Origin: Escarpia spicata
Lineage: Eukaryota; Annelida; Polychaeta; Sabellida; Siboglinidae
DNA length: 64,000 bases
Assembly: GCA_963995525.1 (NCBI GenBank)
Contig: OZ023205.1
Location: forward strand, 47,979,748-48,043,747
Direction: 5' to 3'
Positions 1-11,000 of this stretch are shown here, piece after piece (the first letter of the stretch is position 1; the number at the start of each line of letters is the position of its first letter). The translations under genes were made by a program, and so were the position numbers. Below the pieces are notes generated by a model that made no database searches, was not told the origin of the DNA, and worked only from the letters and a program-made list of their open reading frames with translations.

Positions 1-1230
1 ATAATGTTCTTAGAAAATATAACATTTTGTATAAACACCAATATGGGTTTCGTGCAAAACATTCTACTATTCAACCAATACTGCACCTGCTGAAAGATAT
101 TGCAGAGGCAAACAATAAAATAACAAAAGACCTTACATTGGCTGTATTTCTGGACCTTTCAAAGGCATTCGATACAATAAACCATGATATTTTACTGTAC
201 AAACTAAACTTTTATGGAATTCGGGGAATAAGCAATAAATGGTTTGCAAGTTATTTATCAAATTGAAAACAATATGCTGAGATACACAAATGTCAATCAT
301 CTTCAAAAACATAAGTGAAGTGCCCCAAGGTTCCATACTTAGACCAATCTTATTTTAAATTTATATCAATGATATAACTAACTCTACGTCTCTGAATCTA
401 TTATCTTTTGCAGATGACACAACTGTATACCAATCAGGTCCTCATATTGATACTTTAATTGACAGCGTAAATCAAGAATTAATACATTTGTACGATTGGC
501 TTTGTGCCAATAAATTGTCATTAAATATAAAAAAGACAAACTTTTGCATATTTAGTCCACCGAATAGCAAATACCAGGTAAATAACTGTATTAAAATAAA
601 CAGTGAAATTATTAATCATGTTGGAAAGGATAACAAAGAAGAATCGGTGAAGTTCTTAGGAATACATATTGATAAACATTTACCATGGAAAAAACATATC
701 AACATAATAAGTTATAAAATATCTAGAGCAATTTTTGTAATTAATAGAATGAAACATTTTTTGCCACGCAGTGCTTTAAAAACTCTATATTACACCTTAA
801 TTCAAAGTCACTTAACTTACAGTGTACAAGCATGGGGCAATGGAAATACCATAAGAAAGACCAACAACAAAAAAACCGCGCTATACGAATAATTAACAAA
901 CAAAATACAGAAGTCACACCGATCCTACCTTTAAATTTGAAAATATACTTTAAATCACTGATATTCACAGGTTGCATGTCTCACTATTTATGTATGATTA
1001 TCACCGTAATACACTGCCTACATCCTTCAAACATTATATACCAAAAAAGAATCTAGCCACTAACACCAGAACTACTTACAACGTAACCTCTTATATAGAG
1101 AGAAGCCCACAACACATTTTTCATCTAAATTACCTAAACATCATTTTATAAAACTATGGAATAATCTCGATTATAAGATACAAAACGTCAAAACCAGTCC
1201 AAAAAATTGTTATTATCCAATCAACATCTA
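1..1230 (+). pseudogene. LINE reverse transcriptase fragment (5' truncated by window edge)
   Basis: Decayed non-LTR retrotransposon. Codons 27-266 read the RT fingers and palm (YGFRAKHST and [16 protein letters not shown], the first catalytic Asp block). A TGA at 264-266 then stops the frame. The next segment, in another frame, has VPQGS from 320, a TAA at 356-358, the catalytic FADD at 407-418, and the thumb at 488-892 (KFLGIHID, LIQSHLTYSVQAWGN). After 892 the frame shifts again, but RT-tail words such as RAIRIIN and LWNNLDYK can still be seen to about 1200. At least two stops and two frameshifts make it non-functional. The clade is CR1/Jockey-like by motif only. Confidence 0.85.
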
Positions 1231-1640
1231 GACAACTATCTTAGCCACGTGCATTGCCTAAATCCCAGATGTGCGGAGTGCAATTAATACTTTTTATATT
1301 AATGTTTAGATCCGCACAACTTTCTTATCATTGTTTTCTAACAGTAATTTCCTACAATAATTCGTTTCCTTCTCCATCGCATCCCCAGTCCGTTGTCATA
1401 CAGAATATATCATACACTCGTGATAATCATCGTATACGTATGTGTAAATATAATTCGAAATATATGTTTATGGGGTCACAGGAAGACGGCATGTTACATG
1501 CCATGTGACCACCATGGAACACAACTTTATTTTAAACGGTTGTTTTGTGTATGTATACTGCTATGTCGTTGTTGTTGCAAAATTAATTAATTTTATTTTA
1601 TTCGATTTGATTTGATCTGACAATCTAGTCACGCTCATGA

Positions 1641-3378
1641 ACAATACCCGGTGGAGTTTACCAGCGATGCTCATTCCCAACGCTCAGTCACGCAGTATTG
1701 AGAAATCTGACGAGTTGCTCGCGGTGGCACGCTTGAACGATGTTGCGTGCGTGAGTATCACAGAAAATTGGTTCAAGAGCCGTCCTCTGAATCTGTCTGT
1801 TTTGTAGGTTTCAGTTGCTAACGGAAGGACCGTGTGGACAAAGGAGGCGGATGAGTGGCGTGTTGTGTAGCCGAGACTATTGTGTATGCTCGGTTACATG
1901 ACATTGAAGATGCTGAACACGAAGTGATATGGATTAGAATGAAGCCGAACAAACTACTAAGAAAATACTCGAGTATAATTTTAGTGTGCAACTACCGCCC
2001 GCCTGGTGCAGTCAATGGCTCTATGCGAGAGTACCTGATAACTTGTATGGACACGGTGTTGCGATGTAGCCCAGATTGTGGTGTTATTTTAAGTGGGGAT
2101 TTTAATCAATTCAAGGACTCGTTTTACATACACACATTATGGATGCGAGTAACTTGTTAAAACAGCCACACGTAATTTAACATGTCACCTGTATGCGGTT
2201 TTCCTGCAGTGCTTGATGAATTTGGAACATCAGACCACAAAATGGTCTTACTGGTCCCATCGTGGTTCCCACTTGACACGGGCATGGTCTAGAAAACCGT
2301 TACCAGGCGCAGGGTAACAATGAACGAGCACTGCTCACTTGGACGCTGTCACAGACCAGATGGGAGTATATGTACACATTGACTACGTGCGAGGAACAGT
2401 TTAATTTCTTCCAGAAACCATGGATCATTTCATGGACACCTGTTTTCCGTACCAGACTGTGTCACGTCATAGCACTAATAAACGATGGGTCACCTACAGC
2501 TTCCGCCACCTGATCAGACAGCGGCAACGTGCTCGTATGTCCGGTGACATGGAACAAGCCAGAATACTTATTATAGGAATTTAGTGAATCGCACAGCGCC
2601 AAGATTGCGACACCAGTTTTACCAATCAAAAATCGCATCACTTAAGGAATCATCGACTCGTGTCTGGTGGAAGCACATGAATTCCCTCACGGGAACGACA
2701 TCTGGCAGTCGCAACGAAATGCAGGGGCTAGCCAATACATTTACTGGTGGAGATGTAGGCAGCTTGGCCAACCCCATGAATGAGATTGTTTGTGTCGGTG
2801 AGCGAAAACTTGCCGAGATTGCAGTCTTCCCACCAAATATTTGACATCAAGGAACCACTGCCAGCTGAATTCACTATTAGCCTGGCTGATACAGAGGTTT
2901 CACTTAATAAGGTAAAAGCGAGTTACCTGTACCAATGGCAAACACAAATCTCTACAACAACTCATTAATACTGTGGTGTTTAGGACACTGGCAGAACACT
3001 TAACATTTTATTATGTACGTCTTAACAGATAATTGTAATATTTAAAGTAATTCATTTCGTTTTAATGTAATTAATTTATCTTAAGTGTAAATAAAGTTAG
3101 TAATGCAATTATAATGCACAAGTTTTAATGTAAAGCGCCTCATTGAGTGTGTCGTGGTCACGGGTCGACTTGGTGAATTAATTTAAGAGTAATTTTAGTG
3201 TAATTGCATTACGTATATTATGTACACAATGGTCTGTGATTATTTTAATATAATTTCTTGTGTTTTATAACAAAAATTTTATACTTGTATGGTATTGCGT
3301 ATGTTATCATGAATGTAGCTACAATCCAACTGAAAAGTTGCCAATAACAAATTGATTCTGATTCTGACTCTGATTACT
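1641..3378 (+). pseudogene. LINE endonuclease fragment with 3' tail
   Basis: Second decayed LINE. The start of an APE-type endonuclease is readable at 1670-1810 (ITENWF) and its middle at 1855-2160 (NYRPPGA, then LSGDFNQ, the catalytic Asp/Asn block). A TSDHKMV word near 2240 matches the endonuclease SDH motif. From 2300 to 2990 only short broken coding pieces remain. The end at 3349-3378 is a short run of GATTCT-type hexamers, a tail seen on several CR1/L2-like LINEs. No RT catalytic block was found, so this copy is internally deleted or heavily decayed. Confidence 0.7.
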
Positions 3379-3419
3379 AGCAAAAATGCCGACTATCCCC
3401 GGTTGTTAATAGAGCAATT

Positions 3420-3575
3420 TTTACATAGGCTCCCTAGACCTTTGGTATTTGGCCGCGCTATGCCTCCGCTAGAGTATCGCGCCTCCTAGACCTTTGGAAT
3501 GTGCCCCCGTTTAGGTGAGTCTCAAGGTGGGTGAAATTTCAGTTTTTCGTGAGCTTCCGAAATTGTGAACATCGC
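3420..3575 (+). repeat. Dispersed repeat, inverted relative to 52.57-52.7 kb
   Basis: The words CCTAGACCTTTGGAATGTGC, GAGTCTCAAGG and GTGAGCTTCCGAAATTGTGAA recur in reverse complement at 52570-52700 and in part at 4425-4530. No coding capacity. A non-autonomous element of unknown class. Confidence 0.6.
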
Positions 3576-4394
3576 CACGAAACATTTTCAATACAGCACC
3601 GCTCCCCATCACTGCGTTCATCGTTACATAATCTTTGTTAATTAATAAAAGTAAATTTCATTAGTCTGGCCTATTTAAATGAACACTGACTGGACTGGAG
3701 CTCAACATAAATACGCGATGTATTATATTATCTTTTCGTTAACTTACTTCCTTCTATGCCCATGAACAACAGCGGGATGAGTGTTGTCCACATCATTCTG
3801 CTATGCAACCGTCCAGCTGGGAAACGCGAATAGCCACTGTCGTCGGGTCGGCCGATCTGAAGGAAGACCTCGTATGTGGTTCAGTCAGTGGATGACGTTA
3901 CTTGTCAACGACGTCCGATCTAACGGAAGATCCCGAGTGTCGCTCTTCCATCTTCTACAGAAAACAACTAAGCCGTGGTCTGCCTATGTCATCACTGATC
4001 GTTAGGACGCCGATGAATCACGACGGCACGGTGTTGTTACGACGATGTGGATGTCGCTAAACATGTCGCGTTGTTAGGAACATATATTATTAATTGCTTG
4101 CACTGTTTCGAAGTAGTTCGTGACTACTGCCGCTCAACACACTATGGTGCACCAATGTTTTATTGATACTGAGCATTTCAGCTGTGGTGTGGATGTAGAC
4201 CCTTTAGCAACAGCGTCGTGTGTGCTTTGTTGTTTTCAGTGGGAATCCCAGCCATCAACTATTGTTCATTCTAATTGAAACGCAACTCCTTTCCAATTTC
4301 TTAGATAGTTCACATGTTCTGACTGTGCATTAATAGTAGTTGCAGTATCTTCAACCTACTAACACAATGGATTTCGTTCAACATCCATTACACA
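3576..4394. other. No gene recognised
   Basis: Unique-looking AT-rich sequence. Open frames here (for example 3781-4005) are short and show no motif I recognise. Confidence 0.5.
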
Positions 4395-4530
4395 GGCGTG
4401 TCTACGGGGGCCTATGAGCACGTGCCCCCTAGACCTTTGGAATTTTGCATGCCCGTAGACCCTTTTGAATTGGCCCAGGTGTCTGTGCCCTCCCTAGACC
4501 CTTGGAAATGTGCCCCCGTTCAGGTTACAA
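4395..4530 (+). repeat. Dispersed repeat, second copy
   Basis: Contains CCTAGACCTTTGGAAT and CCTAGACCCTTGGAAATGTG, the same family as 3420-3575 but with an extra internal copy of the CCTAGACC word. The short ORF across it is an effect of the repeat. Confidence 0.55.
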
Positions 4531-5289
4531 TAAGCTTAAGTTACGCCGAAGCGGCAACAAATTGCATCAGCAACCCACCCCCCTCCTCCGCCTTCCGATG
4601 CTACCCTAAATTTCTGTAAAGGGGTGTAATTTGAGGTTTTTTAAGAGCATCCTCTGGCACGCTAGGTTTTTTTTTCCTTCTGCAGGATGGATATTTTGCT
4701 AGTGTGCTTACACAATAAACCCTCTCCCCGGGGGACGGTATTGAAACAGGCAAGATACAATCTGATCGCTCTGTGTACTCTCCTGTAATGTGTCATTGTG
4801 ATGTGTCTATCGTTGTCGCGATCGTCTGTTTTGCTTGAATTATACATGTATGGCATTTTGCCCATACGCGCACGACGAAGTTTAGCTTTTTCGTCGATCT
4901 GAACATCGACATGGTTCAGGTGACATTCCCATTTTCCTCCAGGCGCTCAGCTGCGTGCAAGGTTGAATATAACAGTTGCTATGTTTGTGCTAACAACATG
5001 AAAGTTGGCACACTGATGCGTTACTGATCATTTTCGGATATGGAGCCAATTTAAGATGGACTCCTCTTAGCAAGCGTTACTAGGAAGCCGTTTTTCCTCA
5101 ACAACGTGCTATCGACAGGCTTACCGATTTTTGCATTTCAAATCCACCTTCTTGGCAACTGTTGCTAGGAAATCATGTTTCCTTAGCAACAGGTTATCTA
5201 GACTGCGGTTCAAACATGTTAAGCATCCCTTAAAACATCACTCGTGCGGATTAAGACGTTCCTAAGCCCTAGGCACCCGACATGTTCGT
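4531..5289. other. No gene recognised
   Basis: No motif, splice-linked exon or repeat boundary could be supported here. Confidence 0.45.
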
Positions 5290-5490
5290 GGGCCCTATGT
5301 AGATTCAGGGGCGGATCCAAAGAGGGTAGTCTAGAAGAGGGGGCTGAAAAACCTCCGATTGCACCCCCTTGAGATTTACCAAAAAAATCTTCAGGAGCAC
5401 TGAGCCTGAGCTTCAGCACCACTTCGCTGTCGGTCATGGCATCTGAAAACTGCGGGGGGATTGCTGTTAAAGATGTTTCTCCATAGTAAG
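5290..5490 (+). repeat. Dispersed repeat related to 52.5 kb
   Basis: The words CCTCCGATTGCACCCCCTTGAG and GAGCTTCAGCACCAC match CCTCCAATTGCACCCCCTTGAG and GAGCTTCAACACCAC in the same orientation at 52505-52620, but in a different order. This suggests rearranged copies of one non-autonomous family. Confidence 0.5.
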
Positions 5491-6197
5491 TTATGTAATA
5501 ATACCTCTATACAGTGCCGGATTTCGGACTGTGGAGACCCCTGGGAAATGACTGACCGAGTTTCGTATCGTAATATTTCTCACTCTTCCCCACCTTCTAC
5601 AATAGGAATTTGAAGCACGTCTAAAACGTTTTTACCCCAAAGAAATTAAGCGTTTTGTGGAGGCCCCCATAAAATATATTGTAGGGGACCTGGGCTAATC
5701 CCCCGTCTGCCCTGCCCTAACTCCGGCACGGCTTCTATAATTAGAGAGTGTCTGCAAGCATACCGATCTCGATTCCCTTCCCTATCCCTAACGCGCTCCG
5801 CAATCGGCGTCGATTGTTGGAGAAAGGTAACCGTCAGAAGTGTCTGCATCACGGCGTTTCACTCGCCAAAGTATCGTACATTTATGCCTTTTTCAGCTGG
5901 ATATGTGGTCCTAATCACAAGCTCAAATGGACATAATGCATCTAAATAATTTTGGAATTATGTACAAAAGTACATCACAGCGAAGATAAGATGCGCGGTT
6001 TTTAGCGCCTTTTACTTTTATATATGAATCCATCTTCCTTTATTCCAACATCAAACAAGCTGCGGCCACATTAAATCTACATATATCAATACATAACAAA
6101 AACATAAATATTATTATTTATGAGTCGTGCATCTTGTCCTGCGGCTAATGCAGTAGTTCATGGCGTGAACTACTGCATGGTCTGTGATCCTACATGA
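5491..6197. other. No gene recognised
   Basis: A CTGGGCTAATCC...GGAGGCCCCC type stretch near 5650-5700 looks repeat-derived, but no boundary is visible. Confidence 0.4.
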
Positions 6198-6400
6198 TCT
6201 ACAGTGGCGCATTGACTAGATATTAGGACTCTCAATCGATAGAACCCTGGTTCCAATCCTGCGCTGCCGTATCGAACCTGAATGATGAATGAGTATCAAT
6301 CTATTGAGTCTATATTTGTGTACTAAGTCTTCGTGCATTAATTGTTGAACAGGTCTGCCAGAGAGTAAAGTGCTTTAAGCAGTCTTAACGTATATGCACT
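6198..6400 (+). repeat. tRNA-derived SINE
   Basis: The head resembles a tRNA: GTGGCGCATTGACTAG near the A-box position and GGTTCCAATCC (B box) at about 6249-6259. The body and tail (GAGTATCAATCTATTGAGTC, then AGTAAAGTGCTTTAAGCAGTC) match the SINE at 57170-57470, which ends GTAAAGCGCTTTGAGCAG. Probably a Pol III-type retroposon mobilised by a LINE with the same tail. Confidence 0.6.
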
Positions 6401-6402
6401 AT

Positions 6403-6426
6403 GCTGTGTGTGTGTGTGTGCGTGAG

Positions 6427-6459
<33 letters not shown>

Positions 6460-6513
6460 GAGTGTGTATGCGCGTGTCGTGTGTGCGCGTATTTGTGTAT
6501 GCGTGCTCGTGTG

Positions 6514-6565
<52 letters not shown>

Positions 6566-6567
6566 AG
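6403..6567 (+). repeat. GT / GCGT microsatellite
   Basis: A (TG)n run followed by long (TGCG)n runs. The overlapping open frames on both strands (alternating Arg/Ala/Cys/Val or Thr/His) come only from the repeat and are not genes. Confidence 0.95.
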
Positions 6568-6599
6568 GAAGCGAGCGAGCGAGCATGTTTGCATATCTG

Positions 6600-7992
6600 T
6601 ATACTTAGACTTATACCTAGCTATTACAGTCGCTGGCCACATAAAAAAAATCATTTAAACTTCCTCTGCCTCAGGTTTAAATTAGCTTAACAGTTCATAG
6701 GCTATGTGCATTGTTTGTTGTTGTGCACAGTGCTTCCATTGTCTTCGGGCACGTCTAAGGCGTTGTATTTCTTGGAATCCTCAGTCGTAGCAATCAACAC
6801 TATAAGAGAGGCGATCTGCATATCCAATACAAAGTTATCCGTACACTAGGTCCTGCCATCGTAGCTGTTGTTGTTTACAAAACAAAGTGTATAACATTGT
6901 TATGGCTACATCAATTTGATAGAATTATACAGAATGTTATAGTACATGTACAAACTATTCCACAGAAAACCATCCGTAAAAATTCAATACAATGAAATGA
7001 TGTCATAGAAATTGACGCTAAGTGTCCCATTTCACTATCGACGGAACTGAGCAAAACAATTATATAGAATTCTCTTGAAAGTCTATATAAAAATCTATAA
7101 CATTCATGTATAGTTCTAAAAAAAACTGATGTGATCATAAACATTCTATTGAATTCTGTGGAATATATCTTATATAATTATATGGAAAACTATAATTATA
7201 ATTATCACTTGTGGTCACTTCAATTTTTATCTACAAAAATTCTATAGAATAATTATTCTTATGTACAAAATGTTCTATATGTAGCGGGGGATTTACCATG
7301 AAGACACAACACGGTTAAATGATGACTATCATTTATTGTGTTGATAATCTAAAATACAAAATACAAAACAAAAACAAAACCTGCAACATAATAACATATG
7401 ATTAGTACAAGTGCAACAAAGGATACAAAGGATCATTCAACAACAGCATTAAACATAATATTCCTTCCATAACATTGATAGAGTTAAATTGCATATATAT
7501 CATCTCAGATACCAAATAGCAGGCTAGCACCTGTGATATTTGTAACTAGATATCCAAACGGCAATACTCCTTGACGGACTTACTATCAATAACACATAGG
7601 TCTATATTAGTTTAAACACGGTATTTCCAAATCAAGAAATATATTCAAATCCATCCTAAGTATCACTAACACAGTATCAAATCAGTGTAAAATGTCCATA
7701 AAGTATAAACTCGGTGGTAATCCTTCTACAATTAAACACATGTATATGAGACACTCCTCTGTGCATAATAAAGCATCGGTACGTATACATAACAATTACC
7801 ATCGTGTAACGGTTCATCATCCACATAGAATACGAATCCATTAATCAATACTAAACGCATGTCTAACTGCATTGTCTCTAATTCCTTAATGCAGTTGTAG
7901 ATTACTGTCAGACTAATTGTTTCTAACCAATTAGTAATACACCATGACATTGAAGGTAACAATGCTCACCCCAACTGGGAACTGCAGTCTAA
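6600..7992. other. AT-rich left flank of the Polinton-like element
   Basis: No gene recognised. From 6900 to 7280 there are many short TATAGAAT-type palindromic words without a clear boundary. The region ends at the CACAGT target copy. Confidence 0.45.
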
Positions 7993-7998
7993 CACAGT
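7993..7998 (+). repeat. Target site duplication CACAGT (left)
   Basis: Identical hexamer to 15858-15863, directly outside the inverted repeats. A 6-bp duplication is the size reported for Polintons/Mavericks. Confidence 0.9.
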
Positions 7999-8260
7999 AG
8001 TAGTATAGAGGATACACACAGACACGCCCCGCCCCCTTTTAGGCCTCGCTCTATGCATAAAAAACGTCCTTATCTTTTTCGGGAACATACTTATAAAAAA
8101 GATCAAAGGATTTTGGTGACACTAAACGTTTTCGGGAACATACTTATAAAAAACGTGATTGATGGCCTGTCACTTTTGATTGATGACCCTCCCTTTTTGA
8201 GGCGCCACCTAACGGTTATCCCAGTGACTATTTTAACCCTAGCGGTCAACGTAGGACCTA
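7999..8260 (+). repeat. Left terminal inverted repeat
   Basis: Matches the reverse complement of 15595-15857 with about three differences, one of them an A-run indel. It contains two direct copies of CGGGAACATACTTATAAAAAA about 56 bp apart. The match ends where the (TA)n run begins. Confidence 0.95.
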
Positions 8261-8263
8261 TCG

Positions 8264-8295
<32 letters not shown>

Positions 8296-8350
8296 ATATA
8301 TATATGCTTATGTAAGCCTGTATATAACCACAACGGTAAAACCCTTATAG

Positions 8351-8404
<54 letters not shown>

Positions 8405-8435
8405 TTATGTAAGCCTGTATATAACCACAACGGTT
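8264..8435 (+). repeat. (TA)n microsatellites with a duplicated 35-bp spacer
   Basis: Two TA runs (8264-8303 and 8352-8402). Each is followed by the same segment beginning TATGCTTATGTAAGCCTGTA (8304-8338 and 8401-8435), so a unit of about 97 bp is duplicated. The Tyr-Ile repeat ORFs here are artefacts. Confidence 0.9.
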
Positions 8436-8920
8436 TAGCGGCGCTGCGCTCTAAACCCATTGTGTGAAAATAACACCGCTGTACCCTAAGTAGCAGCAGC
8501 GGCGCTCGCTCGCAGCAGTAGCAGCAGCCGTGGCCTATGATCTGGCGGCCTAGTTTCTAAATATAACCGTGCGGCTAGCCGGCTCTGTAACGGCGTTAAT
8601 TTCAGCCGTACAGCTGGCGCTGTCAAAACGAAACGAATCGCATGCATGCGTTTAGCATTTAAAAGCTGTACTCAGCGGCCTGTTAAGGCAGGATGGTTAT
8701 ATGCGGTGGATAGACGAATGGACGCAAAACGGTGTAAGTTATGTTTTATTAATAGAAGTCACGGTGGCGTGAGAACTGCCCAGGCGGCCAGGCCTGCGTA
8801 ATGTTTGCTCGAGAGCCTCGCCCCAATTGGCTCAGGTGCAGTAGCCGAGCGGCGCGTGAGTTGTCCCCGTCAAACTGCCGTTGTAACATTGTTGAGCGAC
8901 CGGCTGGAATTAATGGCGAG

Positions 8921-9743
8921 TTAAAGCCGCGTCGCTCGTATAGCGGGGACTGGCTTATACCACAAGCCATTGGCCCCGCGTACGTCGAATGACGAGGTGA
9001 GGCCGAAGGCATCATCATCGGAATCGCTGTCGGCAATGAATGAAGCGGTGAGGTAGTCGTCGTCTGAAGGGCCCGGGAAGTCGACTGGGATGTCGTCTGA
9101 AGGGCCCGGGAAGTCGACTCGGATGACGGGGGGTGTGCGTGGTGCTGGGAGTACGCGACAGACAGTCTTGTCGTTGGCGTTTTCCCGTGTCGGCAGGCTG
9201 ATATTGGGTCCACGTCGAGGCAGGTGGATTCTGTGAAATATGAATAGCGCAAATGACTAATGAGGACATTCCCTGTTATTAAAAGTAATTAATAAAGAAT
9301 ATAAAAAGTAATTAATAAACAACTACAGATAGGATAATTAACGCTGTACTAAATAATTAATATAAAAGTAATTAAAGAATATAAAGAATTACAGATAGGA
9401 TAATTAACGCTGTACTAAATAATAAGAAATAAGTTATAAAAGTAATTAATAAAGAATGAAAACATACCGCTGTACTAAATATATAAAAAGTAATTAATAA
9501 AGAATTACAGATAGGATAATTAACGCTGTACTAAATAATTAATATAAAAGTAATTAAAGAATAAAAAAAATTACAGATAGGATAATTAACGCTGTACTAA
9601 ATAATAAGTTATAAAAGTAATTAATAAAGAATGAAAACTTACCGCTGTACTAAATAATAAGAAATAAATAAAAATAAAATACAAACGTACCGCTGTTCTT
9701 TCGCGGCGGGAGGCTCTTTCGTAGACGACGTCAAGGAAGCCAT
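8921..9743 (-). CDS. Spliced gene of unknown function, left arm of the element (exons 9743-9691 and 9230-8921)
   Basis: Unrecognised protein. Exon 1 begins ATG at 9743 and ends CAGCG before GTACGT at 9690. The best acceptor is TATTTCACAG before 9230. Direct splicing gives about 120 aa: a short basic start, then an acidic protein with the word DFPGPSDD twice in tandem and a run of Asp/Ser (DSDSDDD). The TAA is at 8923-8921. Exon 2 is also open in its other two frames (to 9015, and to 8749 as a Ser/Thr-rich frame). The intron contains two candidate 7-nt microexons that would select these frames. An AATAAA on this strand lies near 8742. No TATA box is obvious before exon 1. The splice model comes from consensus sites only. 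Confidence 0.5.
9275..9690 (-). repeat. Intronic tandem repeat containing candidate 7-nt microexons
   Basis: Six units carry CGCTGTACTAAAT (near 9342, 9408, 9468, 9523, 9590 and 9643), with TAATTAATAAAGAAT spacers between. On the minus strand two units (about 9468 and 9643) read TTTAG / TACAGCG / GTATGT or GTAAGT, a good acceptor, 7 nt and a good donor. The other four lack the GT donor. The 7-nt core resembles the end of exon 1 (ACAGCG before GTACGT), so the units probably arose by duplicating that exon edge. Confidence 0.7.
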
Positions 9744-10385
9744 GATGATATGAAAATGAGCAACGACCGTTGCATTATTTCCTAAAGTCAGTTATGCGTT
9801 AAGTGCGCATGCGCGAAAGCGACGTAAAAACATTGAAGGCAAAGAGATCGAAATAGCAATAAACGAACATTTAAATGCATGAAATGAAGCGTTGTATACG
9901 CTTAGTTAGGGCTCAGGCATCTCGTGGAGTATTCATTTTAGAGAAAATCGATGTGAAAGTCACATTTGACAACGAATGTACTAAAGCGACCGCTAATTTT
10001 TTTCCTGGCGAATAACTAGAAACCGAATGGTGACGCGAAACAGCTGCGGCGTGTGACGCTAATGGGGCGATAGCTTATCGCGATCGGCATGTGAAGCTAG
10101 AACAATGCCATTTCAAAAACAATACACGAACCACTAAAAACATGATTTAAGCGTTGTGTAGGATCAGTGGGGACTAGGGAATTGTGTAGTGTCATTAGTT
10201 TATTGAAATTCGCTGTAAATAAACGTTTGTCAACGAACGCACTACATGACCGTTCATTTTTTTCCGAAAGCAAAAGACATCGAATACTAGGCAGTTATGC
10301 GTTAGAACGCATGCGCGTAATGTTGTAATAGAACCGTAGACTAGGGCATTATCCGTAAGTGCGCATGCGCTATATGCTGTGAGGG
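9744..10385. promoter_or_regulatory. Divergent intergenic region with three GCGCATGCGC-type sites
   Basis: Between the two left-arm genes lie palindromes at 9805-9814 (GCGCATGCGC), 10307-10316 (CGCATGCGCG) and 10361-10370 (GCGCATGCGC). The first two follow GTTATGCGTTA and the third follows a related TTATCCGTAAG. They fit the NRF-1 consensus YGCGCAYGCGCR. The last lies 15 bp before a TATA box. Two diverged direct repeats (around 9960-10020 and 10220-10290) share GACAACGAA/GTCAACGAA and a T-run. Confidence 0.55.
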
Positions 10386-10392
10386 TATAAAG
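10386..10392 (+). promoter_or_regulatory. TATA box of the RPA-like gene
   Basis: TATAAAG, 33 nt before the ATG at 10425 and just after a GCGCATGCGC palindrome. With a usual start site about 30 nt downstream, the 5' UTR would be only about 10 nt. Confidence 0.7.
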
Positions 10393-10424
10393 CGACTGCA
10401 GCAGACGTCCTCCCCGCCGCAACA

Positions 10425-10895
10425 ATGGCCGACGCTACAACCGAAATGACACCGAAAAAGGCTAAGACAGCACGCAAGAAGGCGGCCAAGGTGGTGACTG
10501 GAGGCGGCCAGCAGGCATCGACGTCAGCCGGAGCAGCTGGGACGACGCCAGCTGCTAAGCGCCCCGTGGTGCTTCTCGTGCCGTCAATAGGGCGTAAGCG
10601 AGGCGCCGACGAAGCGTCGTTGGAGCAGCCAGTTGTGCGGAGTGCATCGCTCGATCGAGAGTGCAGCGCCGAGGTGTCGACGCGCGCTACATTGGTGAGT
10701 GTGAGGGAACTGGCGTGCGTTGAGAATGGCGTCTATAAGCTTAAGACGCCAGTTCGTATTGAAGCGGTGTCTTATAAAGATAAGTGCACGTACAGGGGAT
10801 GTTCCCGGTGCCGGCGCAAGATGTTTCGGCAAGTCAAGGACGCCCTTATGATATGTCGAACCCACGGTGAGCAGGGGGAGGGGAAGAGTGCGTAA
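10425..10895 (+). CDS. Exon 1 of a spliced gene: protein with an RPA-like zinc motif
   Basis: The ATG at 10425 follows a TATA box. Residues 1-70 are a Lys/Ala/Thr-rich low-complexity tail. Residues about 95-148 hold a compact domain: RELACVENGVYKL, then KTPVRIEAV, then a zinc-ligand pattern Cys-x4-Cys-x2-Cys and, 13 residues later, Cys-x2-His. This resembles the zinc-ribbon OB fold of replication protein A (DBD-C), which binds single-stranded DNA. That is inference from pattern and not a search result. The unspliced frame ends at 10895, with donor-like sites at 10867 (GTGAGC) and 10892 (GTAAGA). An RPA-like protein would suit an element with a DNA replication phase. Confidence 0.5.
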   Translation: MADATTEMTPKKAKTARKKAAKVVTGGGQQASTSAGAAGTTPAAKRPVVLLVPSIGRKRGADEASLEQPVVRSASLDRECSAEVSTRATLVSVRELACVENGVYKLKTPVRIEAVSYKDKCTYRGCSRCRRKMFRQVKDALMICRTHGEQGEGKSA

Positions 10896-11000
10896 GACGA
10901 CGTGGCAAGGCGAGCCGTCTTATACGGTGCGTACGCTGAAGAGATACGACGACGACGACGCCGATGATGTCTAATGTGTTTTCTTGTGTTGTTTGTGTAG

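Noticed and set aside
6338..6690. ORFs of Thr/His or Val/Cys repeats
   Set aside because: Translation of a GCGT microsatellite; the same holds at 24157-24490 and 49440-49744.
8053..8412. 119-aa ORF over the left TIR
   Set aside because: It crosses the TIR and (TA)n runs; the Tyr-Ile repeats show it is not coding.
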